DNA from: Spirosoma spitsbergense DSM 19989 | GTDB lineage: Bacteria; Bacteroidota; Bacteroidia; Cytophagales; Spirosomataceae | Length of the DNA stretch: 33,386 nucleotides | Assembly: GCF_000374085.1 (NCBI RefSeq) | Contig: NZ_KB893595.1 | Location: 1 to 33,386 of the forward strand | Direction: 5' to 3' | Shown: positions 24,751-31,754 of the stretch, piece by piece | Numbering within the stretch: position 1 is the stretch's first letter | Layout of the letters: each line of letters begins with the position of its first letter | The notes under the pieces: generated by a model | The model's input: only the letters and a program-made list of their open reading frames with translations | Told to the model about the DNA's origin: nothing | Database searches by the model: none | Translations under genes and position numbers: made by a program

Positions 24751-25464
24751 TTATTTTTGAACCAGATTCTCGTCAAGCAGGCTTGTTAGCGTCTCCTGGG
24801 TTTGAAAACCAATAAACCGGTTTGCTACGCTGCCCTTCTTTATAAAAAGTAACGTCGGGATTTCGTCGACCTGATATGCCTGCATCAGCTCTTTACTGGC
24901 ATCAGCATCAACTTTTACGATGGTTACTTTACCCGCGTACTTTGTTTCCAACTGCGCCATAATAGGCAGCATTTTCTGGCAGGGAGCACACCAGGACGCA
25001 TAAAAATCGACCAGTACCAGTTGGTTTGCAGCTAGCATCTTTGTCAGCTCATTTGGCGTCAGGGCTGTAGCCTTAACCGACGATTTTGCGGGTACGCCTT
25101 CAACCGGTTTCTGTTGCCCCGTCCATTTCAGATAGCCGCCCTGCAGTTCGTAGACCTGAGAAAATCCATCTTTTCGTAGAATATCAGCCGCCTGCGCTGA
25201 CCGTCCACCCGACAGGCAGTACACAAACACTGGCTGGTTTTTGTCTAGGCGAGTCAGGCTATCGCGGAAAGCAGCATTCCGATAATCAATATTTTTGGCG
25301 TTGGGTAGATGCCCCCCACCAAACTCGCCCGGTGTCCTGACATCAAGCAGTTGAGGGATAGGCGTTTGCCGGAGTTGCTGGTCAAATGCGTCGGCTGGTA
25401 GTACCTGTGCCGATACTGCTGACAACCAGAAGAATAGGGCAAGGGATAAAATGGCTGTTTTCAT
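24751..25464 (-). CDS. Periplasmic rhodanese-thioredoxin fusion protein
   Basis: A 237-residue exported redox protein. The ATG at 25462-25464 is chosen because it starts the signal peptide (MKTAILSLALFFWLSAVSAQ); the longer frame adds 19 residues lying in the upstream gene. Residues about 22-120 form a rhodanese domain with active-site Cys83 in VYCLSGGRS and the LLDVRTPGEF opening. Residues about 135-237 form a thioredoxin domain with WCAPC (158-162) and the cis-Pro motif DEIPTLLF. It could handle persulfide or disulfide exchange in the periplasm. It begins 7 bp after the amidohydrolase gene, so it is second in a two-gene operon. Confidence 0.9.
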   Translation of the reverse strand: MKTAILSLALFFWLSAVSAQVLPADAFDQQLRQTPIPQLLDVRTPGEFGGGHLPNAKNIDYRNAAFRDSLTRLDKNQPVFVYCLSGGRSAQAADILRKDGFSQVYELQGGYLKWTGQQKPVEGVPAKSSVKATALTPNELTKMLAANQLVLVDFYASWCAPCQKMLPIMAQLETKYAGKVTIVKVDADASKELMQAYQVDEIPTLLFIKKGSVANRFIGFQTQETLTSLLDENLVQK

Positions 25465-25471
25465 GATTGAA

Positions 25472-26608
25472 TCAGTTTGGGAACTGGCTTTTATCCAGTC
25501 CTGGAATAATGCGCAGGGCATTTTTATAGTACACTTTTTTCAGCACCTCATCGGGTAAACCCATACCATACATCCGCCAGAACGCGTGATATTTTTTGTG
25601 GTAAGGAAAATACTCGTCATCGGTTTCCAGTACGCGAAAGTAAGTCGTGTATTCGGAAGGAACCCAACTGTCTTTACCAAATAAAATCCGGTCCTGGTAT
25701 TTCTCAAAAAACTTCCGACTGGCCCTCGGCTGCCGACCCAGTTCGGCAATGACCGCCCCAATCTCAACGTTCATATTCGGGAAAACCTGCATCAGACTGT
25801 CAAGCTTGCTGAGGTCGTTTGGATACCAGCCCATGTGGGCAGCAATAAACGTAGTTTTCGGATGCTTTCGAAATACGTTGTGCTGCTCGGCAATGAGCTT
25901 ATCCCAGGGAACGGGATCGGTAGGAGACCGCTTGCGGCCACCGTGCAGTTTTAGTTCGAGCCAGCGTTCGTTGTAGCGGTCCATTGGGTCCCAGAAGGGC
26001 TTGGGGTCAGCCGTGTGAATCAGAACAGGTATGCCCAGTTCACCACACTTTGCCCAGATAGGGTCAAGGCGCGGGTCATCCACCTGAACGCGATTGCCCT
26101 TGTCATCTTTAACGCTGAAGCCCAGGCTCTTGTATATTTTTAGCCCTTTAGCTCCTTTCTTTACATCGTCTTCAAGCGTTTTTACGGCCTCTGCTGTCCA
26201 GCCTTTATCATTCACATTAGAGAAATTGATATTCGTAAACAGGGCCAGCCGCTTCGGGTCAGTCTTCTGGATATTAGTCAGCGCATTATCGAAAAAAACT
26301 GTTGCATCACCGGTATTGCTACTAAATCCGCGGCCGCTCAGGTTAATCATCAGCCCCATGTTCATGGCGTCCATATCGGTGAGGAGCTTGCTTAAATCGC
26401 CTTTATCCATCTGATATTGGTGGTTATGCACATCGATGAATGGATATTTGGACCGCGTCAGTTTATGCTCCGGTACCTTCAGCGTAGACACGGGGTCGTA
26501 CTCCTCGAAGCCCAAAGGCATGTCGGTGGGTTTGTTAGCGGGTGCCGATTGGCCGCAGGCTATCAAGCCTGGTAGTATCAAGACGAAAGCGTAAATCAGA
26601 TGCTTCAC
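25472..26608 (-). CDS. Amidohydrolase-family lipoprotein (Amidohydrolase_2)
   Basis: A 378-residue metal-dependent hydrolase with lipobox LIAC (Cys at about residue 18), therefore likely membrane-anchored outside the cytoplasm. Barrel motifs: IDVHNHQYQ with metal-binding His61 and His63, KGLKIYKSLGF, VLIHTADP (third His), FIAAHMGWYP (fourth His) and ILFGKDSWVP with the catalytic Asp. C-terminal KKVYYKNALRIIPG is typical of PF04909. Decarboxylases and lactonases belong to this family; the reaction here is unknown. It is followed 7 bp later by the rhodanese-thioredoxin gene. The upstream region contains a large palindromic repeat. Confidence 0.86.
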   Translation of the reverse strand: MKHLIYAFVLILPGLIACGQSAPANKPTDMPLGFEEYDPVSTLKVPEHKLTRSKYPFIDVHNHQYQMDKGDLSKLLTDMDAMNMGLMINLSGRGFSSNTGDATVFFDNALTNIQKTDPKRLALFTNINFSNVNDKGWTAEAVKTLEDDVKKGAKGLKIYKSLGFSVKDDKGNRVQVDDPRLDPIWAKCGELGIPVLIHTADPKPFWDPMDRYNERWLELKLHGGRKRSPTDPVPWDKLIAEQHNVFRKHPKTTFIAAHMGWYPNDLSKLDSLMQVFPNMNVEIGAVIAELGRQPRASRKFFEKYQDRILFGKDSWVPSEYTTYFRVLETDDEYFPYHKKYHAFWRMYGMGLPDEVLKKVYYKNALRIIPGLDKSQFPN

Positions 26609-26621
26609 AGGCAGTTTTTTG

Positions 26622-26727
26622 TTATGCTGACCGGTACGCCGGCGCGGGAGGAAGCATCTTCCCTAACAGCAGTTTAGTTATACACAGCACTGGGCACTCA
26701 ACGAAGATGCTTCCTTCGTCAGCATAA
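26622..26727. repeat. Large imperfect palindrome, REP/MITE-like
   Basis: Two nested perfect arm pairs: outer TTATGCTGAC at 26622-26631 with 26718-26727, and inner GGAAGCATCTTC at 26650-26661 with 26703-26714. The left arm has 18 bases between them, including CCGGTACGCCGG, while the right has only 3. A 41-base loop is in the centre. It fills most of the 125-bp gap between ispF and the amidohydrolase gene and may also end ispF transcription. It resembles the smaller palindrome at 24715-24736. Confidence 0.75.
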
Positions 26728-26733
26728 TAAAAA

Positions 26734-27210
26734 TTAACGGTAAATAAGGGCCACGCAGTGCGCGGCAATTCCTTCGCCCCGACCTACAAAACCGATGTGC
26801 TCGGAGGTGGTGGCTTTGATAGAAATATCGTCCTCCGGAATGTTCATCACACCCGCCAGACAGGTTTTCATGGCCGGAATGTGCGGGTTGAGTTTCGGCT
26901 CCTGCAATACCACAGTCACATCTACATTCGATATGTCGTAACCAGCTTCCCGTACCATACGGAGCACTTCGGCCAGCAGAACTTTACTATCGACACCTTT
27001 CCAGCGTGGGTCTTTGTCCGAAAAATGGTAGCCAATGTTTCGCATATTGGCCGCTCCTAGCAGCGCATCGCATAATACGTGGCAGACTACATCCGCATCG
27101 GAATGACCCACCGGACCAAATTCGCATGGAATCTGGATGCCCCCCAGCCAGAAGGGGCGGCCGACTTCGAGCCGGTGAACATCATAGCCTTGCCCTACTC
27201 GAATTTTCAT
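26734..27210 (-). CDS. ispF: 2-C-methyl-D-erythritol 2,4-cyclodiphosphate synthase
   Basis: Cytosolic trimeric enzyme of the non-mevalonate isoprenoid pathway; converts CDP-methylerythritol 2-phosphate to the cyclodiphosphate with release of CMP. Zn-binding residues are seen as Asp10 and His12 (GYDVHR) and His44 (VVCH). The substrate loop GHSDAD (35-40), HFSDKDPRWKGVDS and the C-terminal KATTSEHIGFVGRGEGIAA are canonical. The length of 158 is standard. Its start codon overlaps the stop of the HEPN gene by 4 bp (ATGA), so translation of this normally essential gene is coupled to an MNT-HEPN pair. Confidence 0.97.
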   Translation of the reverse strand: MKIRVGQGYDVHRLEVGRPFWLGGIQIPCEFGPVGHSDADVVCHVLCDALLGAANMRNIGYHFSDKDPRWKGVDSKVLLAEVLRMVREAGYDISNVDVTVVLQEPKLNPHIPAMKTCLAGVMNIPEDDISIKATTSEHIGFVGRGEGIAAHCVALIYR

Positions 27211-27596
27211 AAATCAAAACCGTTTTGGCGGAGGTAAGCTTCCGTTTGGAGCAGAAATTCGGTATCTGTTTCGATAGAACTCAACGCATCGGCTTCCGGT
27301 ATATAGTCATCCGGTTCGTAATCACCTGTTTGACGTAATAGAAACAATTCATTGATTACGGATGAGTCCTGTTTCGTGAAAGGACCATTTTTAACAAAGT
27401 GTAAACTGAACAGACTACGTACTGAACTATGCGATTGGGTAGTTATTTCCTTCGACATCAACAACGCACGCACAGCGTCGAAATAGGCATAATACGCCTT
27501 GCCGCAGGCTCCCCGGTAAAATTTGTTTTCGTACAGTAGTTTTGCCTGAGCCAGACAATCCTCTGCTAATAGCATGTAGCTGCCTGCTGTACTCAT
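27207..27596 (-). CDS. HEPN-domain protein (UPF0332-like)
   Basis: A 129-residue all-helical HEPN protein: MLLAEDCLAQAKLLYENKFYRGA, CGKAYYAYFDAVRALL, SHSSVRSLFSLHFVKNGPF, LFLLRQTGDYEPDDY and a last helix ETDTEFLLQTEAYLRQ. HEPN toxins such as HepT use RX4-6H as RNase residues; here Arg88 is followed by QTGDYEP with no His at the required spacing, the pattern of the UPF0332 branch. It may therefore not be an RNase, or it uses other residues. It overlaps the nucleotidyltransferase stop by 4 bp upstream and the ispF start by 4 bp downstream. Confidence 0.87.
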   Translation of the reverse strand: MSTAGSYMLLAEDCLAQAKLLYENKFYRGACGKAYYAYFDAVRALLMSKEITTQSHSSVRSLFSLHFVKNGPFTKQDSSVINELFLLRQTGDYEPDDYIPEADALSSIETDTEFLLQTEAYLRQNGFDL

Positions 27597-27949
27597 AGAG
27601 CAATCCCCTCCCGGCGAACGTTCTGGTAAAAAGGCAGTTGTGAAAACCTGTATTTCTGCATTGGTACGGGTTTGACAGCAATGAATAAGTCGTAGTTTGT
27701 ACTCAGTTCACCAATATGACTACCCATAAAACGAATCTCACCCCCATGCTTTACTACCTCATCCCGCAACACCACCAGATAATTAACATCCGACTCGGCG
27801 TGGAAATCACCCCGGGCGTACGAACCATATAGAATCACCTGGTCCAGCCGCTCCCCGTAGAGCTCGGTTAGAGCCTGCTTTACTTCCTGCGACAGCCTTT
27901 GTAGCTGATTGGCTGTGAGGGGTTTGGGATCGTATGTAATTGTTTCCAT
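27593..27949 (-). CDS. MNT-type nucleotidyltransferase with altered DxD motif
   Basis: A 118-residue minimal nucleotidyltransferase. The ATG at 27947-27949 is preferred (METITYDPKP); an ATG 8 codons upstream is possible. The strand-loop motif YGSYARGDFHAESDVNYLVVL contains GSX10D with Gly42, Ser43 and Asp54, but the second metal-binding acid of DxD is Asn56. In active MNT antitoxins such as MntA, GSX10DxD holds two metals for AMP transfer to the HEPN partner, so activity here may be lost or changed. It is first in the MNT-HEPN-ispF transcription unit, with 4-bp overlaps throughout. Confidence 0.87.
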   Translation of the reverse strand: METITYDPKPLTANQLQRLSQEVKQALTELYGERLDQVILYGSYARGDFHAESDVNYLVVLRDEVVKHGGEIRFMGSHIGELSTNYDLFIAVKPVPMQKYRFSQLPFYQNVRREGIAL

Positions 27950-27967
27950 CAGTACGCCTGTCAATAG

Positions 27968-28019
27968 TGTCATTTTTAGTCATTGCCATAGCCAAAACGA
28001 TAAATGGCTAAAAATGACA
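27968..28019. promoter_or_regulatory. Inverted repeat upstream of the MNT-HEPN-ispF operon
   Basis: TGTCATTTTTAG (27968-27979) and CTAAAAATGACA (28008-28019) are perfect 12-bp arms 28 bases apart. It sits between the MNT start and the M16 peptidase stop. It could be the terminator of the M16 gene, an operator for the MNT-HEPN unit, or both. Further TCATTG/CAATGA repeats follow to 28036. Confidence 0.55.
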
Positions 28020-28046
28020 ACCAATGCCAATCAATGACAACAAAAG

Positions 28047-29285
28047 TTAATTCTCCCGTCGATAATATAACGTCGAGCAATTGTCTTTGCGGAGTATCTG
28101 CCGGGCCATCGTCTGCACATCATCCGCCGTTACGGCCTGAATAAATTCCGCTTCCTTATTTACCAGCTCCGGATCGCCCGCATTGGCCGCAAAGGCAAGG
28201 TTCATGGCCCGGTTCAATAATTCCACTTCAGAAAAGGCCAGCGTGGCTTCGGCCTGGTTTTTTACTTTGGCCAATTCCTCTTCTGGCACAGGCTGGTCGA
28301 TGAACTCCTGTACGAGGGCTTCCACGGCCTCATCGGCTTCTTCGAGCGATACACCTTCATTGAGTTTGCCCTGCACAACCAGCAGCCCCGGCTCAACGGA
28401 GGCCGTAATATAGGCATTGATGCTACTAAATAAAGGATTGTCCCGCAGCAGCCGCTGATATAATCGGGATGATTTACTCCGGCCCAGAATGTCTCCCAAC
28501 AGGTCGGCAGCCGGGAAACCAGCATCGAAACGGCCCGGCATATGATACGCTTTGTACAACCCGTTCAGTGGAACATTGGCCGACATTTCCAGTTTTCGAG
28601 CCTCGGTTTGTACCGGTTCCAGCGGAAGTTGGCGCACATACGCGTCGCCCGCTGGTATAGGAGCAAACCATTTGGCACACAACTGTTTCACCTGCTCGAT
28701 CGTTACGTTCCCCGCAACCACCAGAATGGCATTATTTGGCAGGTAGTACTTGAAAAAGAACGACTTCACATCATCGAGCGTAGCTTCCTCAATGTGACTG
28801 ATATCTTTTCCAATAGTTGCCCAGCGGTATGGATGCTGCTGGTAGGCCAATGGGCGAAGTTTGAGCCAAATGTCTCCGTAAGGCTGGTTCAGATAACGCT
28901 GTTTGAATTCCTCAATCACCACTTTCTGTTGCACATCAAGCACCTGCGGGTCGAAGGAGAGACTAAGCATCCGGTCCGATTCGAGCCAGAAAGCCGTTTC
29001 CAGATTGGCCGCCGGGAGGGTGATGTAATAATTAGTGATATCGGAACTGGTAAAAGCGTTATTCTCGCCCCCTACTTTCTGCAAAGGTTCGTCGTAGTTC
29101 GGAATATTTTTCGAGCCGCCAAACATCAGGTGTTCGAACAAATGGGCAAAACCCGTTTGAGTAGGGTCTTCGTCGCGGGAGCCAACATTATATAGGATAT
29201 TAACGGCGGTAATGGGTGTAGAAGCGTCCTCATGAACAAACACCTGTAGGCCATTATCTAAAACAAATTTCTCGTAATGAATCAT
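28047..29285 (-). CDS. M16-family zinc metallopeptidase
   Basis: A 412-residue protein with the inverted zinc motif HLFEH (His48, Glu51, His52) and the third zinc ligand in VVIEEF (about 125-126). The second half contains the substrate-binding domain with GLYKAYHMPGR and SSRLYQRLLRD. There is no signal peptide, so a cytosolic peptidase or processing peptidase of the PqqL/YmxG class is likely. The HxxEH motif is intact, so it should be the active partner of a one- or two-subunit enzyme; no inactive M16 partner gene is adjacent. A good promoter lies just upstream. Confidence 0.93.
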   Translation of the reverse strand: MIHYEKFVLDNGLQVFVHEDASTPITAVNILYNVGSRDEDPTQTGFAHLFEHLMFGGSKNIPNYDEPLQKVGGENNAFTSSDITNYYITLPAANLETAFWLESDRMLSLSFDPQVLDVQQKVVIEEFKQRYLNQPYGDIWLKLRPLAYQQHPYRWATIGKDISHIEEATLDDVKSFFFKYYLPNNAILVVAGNVTIEQVKQLCAKWFAPIPAGDAYVRQLPLEPVQTEARKLEMSANVPLNGLYKAYHMPGRFDAGFPAADLLGDILGRSKSSRLYQRLLRDNPLFSSINAYITASVEPGLLVVQGKLNEGVSLEEADEAVEALVQEFIDQPVPEEELAKVKNQAEATLAFSEVELLNRAMNLAFAANAGDPELVNKEAEFIQAVTADDVQTMARQILRKDNCSTLYYRREN

Positions 29286-29331
29286 GAATATACCTTTTGC
29301 GTAAAGCTCTCGTTAGATAATACGCCATGAA

Positions 29332-29362
29332 CAAAAGTACAGTTTCGGCGGTATAGAATCAA
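29332..29362 (-). promoter_or_regulatory. Promoter of the M16 peptidase gene
   Basis: On the minus strand, TTG (29360-29362) and TACTTTTG (29332-29339) are separated by 20 bp, a full match to the Bacteroidota promoter form and identical in its -7 box to the tRNA-Asp promoter. The start codon is 47 bases downstream. Confidence 0.75.
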
Positions 29363-29385
29363 ACGATGAAACCTGGTCATATACT

Positions 29386-30498
29386 TTGTTCATTCTGAAA
29401 CATATCTTCCTGGCTTTACTTGGGCTTGTGTTGCCACTGCTTGCTCCGGCGCAGGTAATGAATGACCCGGCTTCGCAGAAACTGGTTCTAGCCACCCTCG
29501 ACCATATCTATAACCTGGAATTTTCGGAAGCCGATGGCCTGATTAAACAACTTCAGGTTCGCTATCCACAGCATCCGGTTGGCCCGGTTCTGCGGGCCAC
29601 GCAGATTGAGTTACAGAACCTCCCCCTGTCGGACAATAAAGCCGCTACGGGGCAATTCGCGCAGGCCGTTGAACAGGGAATGCAACTGGCCAGGCGCATG
29701 CTCGACAAAAATGAGAACGACCCGGAAGCGGTATTTTTTATGCTGACCTGCCACAGTTATCTGGCTTCGCTGTATAATAATCAGGGGGAGTCGTTAAAAG
29801 CAGTTGGGGAATCGAAAAAGGCGTATGATTTTATAAGGAATGGCTTTAAGCTGGTCGATAAAAACACTGATTTTTACTTTACCACCGGGCTTTACAACTA
29901 CTACGTCGAACGCTACCCCGTTGACCACCCGATTGTGAAGCCAATCATGTTCTTTTTCGCGGATGGCAACATGGCTAAGGGACTACAACAGATGGACGTA
30001 GCCGCCCAGCGAGGCTTATTTATGCGAACGGTGGCCAACTACTACCTCGCTCATATTATGCTCAAGTACGAGAGTAACTCTGCGAAAGCGATTGGCTACG
30101 CAAAGTACCTGAGCGATAAATTCCCGGCCAATCCGCTCTTTGCTATGAATTATACGGAAGCATTGTTGCTCTCGGGGCACTACAATGAGGCTCGCCCTCA
30201 CGTGCAGCGGCTCAAACAGATGCCTGGTAAACTGGTGCCGCTAGCGGTTAGTACGTTCTCCGGACTGCTGGCGGAGATGGCCGATAAGAAAGATAAGGAA
30301 GCTGCCGAATTTTACGAAGCCGCCCTCCGACTACCCGTCAATGTACCTTATACAAAGGAATATCAGGCTTTCGCCTACGCCGGTCTGGCGCGCATTGCTT
30401 CCCGGGCCAACGACCGGAAGAAAGCCGATATGTATTACAAGAAAGTACTCTCGATTGCTCAGTACAAATCGCTAATCCGCGAAGCGAAGGACTATTAG
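29386..30498 (+). CDS. Exported TPR-repeat protein of unknown function
   Basis: About 370 residues. A signal peptide (LKHIFLALLGLVLPLLAPAQ) is followed by helical repeats: SYLASLYNNQGESLKAVGESKKAYDF, ANYYLAHIMLKYESNSAKAIGYAKYL, FAMNYTEALLLSGHYNEARPHVQRL and FAYAGLARIASRANDRKKADMYYKKVL, with tetratricopeptide spacing. It probably acts as a periplasmic scaffold; no catalytic motif. No ATG is available upstream of the signal peptide in this frame; the TTG at 29386 is used. An ATG at 29366 lies in another frame (MKPGHILCSF then stop) and would fuse to the signal peptide if one base were added, so a frameshift or sequencing indel is possible. Confidence 0.8.
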   Translation: MFILKHIFLALLGLVLPLLAPAQVMNDPASQKLVLATLDHIYNLEFSEADGLIKQLQVRYPQHPVGPVLRATQIELQNLPLSDNKAATGQFAQAVEQGMQLARRMLDKNENDPEAVFFMLTCHSYLASLYNNQGESLKAVGESKKAYDFIRNGFKLVDKNTDFYFTTGLYNYYVERYPVDHPIVKPIMFFFADGNMAKGLQQMDVAAQRGLFMRTVANYYLAHIMLKYESNSAKAIGYAKYLSDKFPANPLFAMNYTEALLLSGHYNEARPHVQRLKQMPGKLVPLAVSTFSGLLAEMADKKDKEAAEFYEAALRLPVNVPYTKEYQAFAYAGLARIASRANDRKKADMYYKKVLSIAQYKSLIREAKDY

Positions 30499-30519
30499 CC
30501 CCTCTTCTGCAACCAGCAG

Positions 30520-31584
30520 TTATTGCTGCACGGGGTCGACCCGAACGTAGCCCTTATCGCTGAAATGAATAATGTAATCTGATTTGAAGTGGGTGCTGGG
30601 GCGGTAATAGTCCGTCGTTATAATCTGCGCCCCCGACCGTTGGGCCGCTTCGAAACTCCGGTAATCGTTCTGGCGGGCCTCTCTCGTGTCGGCATCGGCG
30701 CGGGTACGGACCAGATATCCCTTTTTCACTAGTTCGGTTATCCTGACTTCGTCTTTCCGTGGGTCGTTCATAATCAGAAAGGCAGCTTCGGGCGTTCCCG
30801 GCTCCGAGTTGGTGAACAAAGTCCGGCCTTTCAAAGACGGATGACCGTTGATGTAAGCTGCCCTTTTGGTACCCGTCTCGTCCAGTACGAAAAGGAATTT
30901 ACCCCGTGCATTTTTTGCCATCGGCCAGTTCCCCGCTAACACGGCCGCTTCGAGCGTTTTGCTTTTTCCCCGCACATCGTCGGGAGTGAGTAGTTTGTTG
31001 CGCCCCAAGCCCTGTACCACCGCACTATCTAACCGGTTCAGCACGGCGGCTGTGAACGATTCAGGAATAACAAAACCGGGTCGTTTGATGGTATCGTCTT
31101 TGGCGTTCATGGTCACGTAGACCGGGTAGTGGTCCGGGTGCGCATCCGACCAGCGTTTGAGTTCGGCCAGACACCCGGCAAACGTGGGGCAGTTGCTGCG
31201 GAAGTCAATATCCTGAATGTGCAGTACCTTGAAACCCGGGGTATTCATCTCACCGCCAGGGTCGTAAGGTGGTTGCCCTTTTGCCAATTTCATTCCCAGC
31301 GGCTGAGCATATTTCCCCCCCTTTTCATCAGCATACACATCAATTTCCAGCCCCCGCAAACCCAAATCCAGTTGTTCGCTCAGGCTGGTGTGGCTGTATT
31401 CAATGCCTTTGAATCGGACGGAGTCAGTGCGTGAGAGCATCGAAAAAAGAGCGGGATCTATAGCTTGTTTATAGCTATTGTGTGAGCCGATAACCTGAAT
31501 CTGATTGATTCTTTTTGTATTGAAATCGGGTGGAGTAGTTAGGGTTGATATCCCTAGAAAGAGCAGAGAGAAGAGTGTTTTCAT
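30520..31584 (-). CDS. Ca2+-dependent PI-PLC-like phosphodiesterase
   Basis: A 354-residue exported protein with a short signal (MKTLFSLLFLGISTLTT) and a phosphatidylinositol-specific phospholipase C1-like domain. Visible residues: catalytic His35 in VIGSHNSYKQ, Glu80 and Asp82 in LRGLEIDVYA, His122 in VLHIQDIDF, and YPVYVTMNAKD and FLFVLDETG further on. C-terminal RSGAQIITTDYYRPS matches the family end. The substrate may be a phosphoinositide or another glycerophosphodiester; the original lipid is unknown. It is convergent with the TPR gene (21 bp apart) and stands alone. Confidence 0.87.
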   Translation of the reverse strand: MKTLFSLLFLGISTLTTPPDFNTKRINQIQVIGSHNSYKQAIDPALFSMLSRTDSVRFKGIEYSHTSLSEQLDLGLRGLEIDVYADEKGGKYAQPLGMKLAKGQPPYDPGGEMNTPGFKVLHIQDIDFRSNCPTFAGCLAELKRWSDAHPDHYPVYVTMNAKDDTIKRPGFVIPESFTAAVLNRLDSAVVQGLGRNKLLTPDDVRGKSKTLEAAVLAGNWPMAKNARGKFLFVLDETGTKRAAYINGHPSLKGRTLFTNSEPGTPEAAFLIMNDPRKDEVRITELVKKGYLVRTRADADTREARQNDYRSFEAAQRSGAQIITTDYYRPSTHFKSDYIIHFSDKGYVRVDPVQQ

Positions 31585-31645
31585 GATCGGAAAGGTATAG
31601 CCCTACAAGGTTTTGAAGGTTAAGATATGATTAAGTTTTTAAGAC

Positions 31646-31653
31646 CAAAAGTA
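31646..31653 (-). promoter_or_regulatory. Probable -7 box of the PI-PLC-like gene
   Basis: The minus strand reads TACTTTTG, an exact TAnnTTTG match identical to the boxes of tRNA-Asp and the M16 gene. The start codon is 61 bases downstream. No TTG at ideal spacing is seen. Confidence 0.45.
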
Positions 31654-31721
31654 GTGCTTTTCAATCGTCATGATAACGGAATCGTAATCTGATAATTGGG
31701 TAGGCTAGGGGTATGTGCCGG

Positions 31722-31729
31722 TAATTTTG
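31722..31729 (+). promoter_or_regulatory. Probable -7 box of the SusC gene
   Basis: TAATTTTG matches TAnnTTTG exactly, 25 bases before the ATG. A TTG at 31696-31698 is present but with a 23-bp spacer, slightly longer than ideal. Confidence 0.5.
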
Positions 31730-31754
31730 CGCCTTCAACTAATCAACAAAACGT

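Noticed and set aside
28542..29195. A 217-codon open frame on the plus strand opposite the M16 peptidase.
   Set aside because: It is the antisense of a clear M16 gene with an intact HxxEH motif, has no recognisable domain, and lies wholly within that gene.
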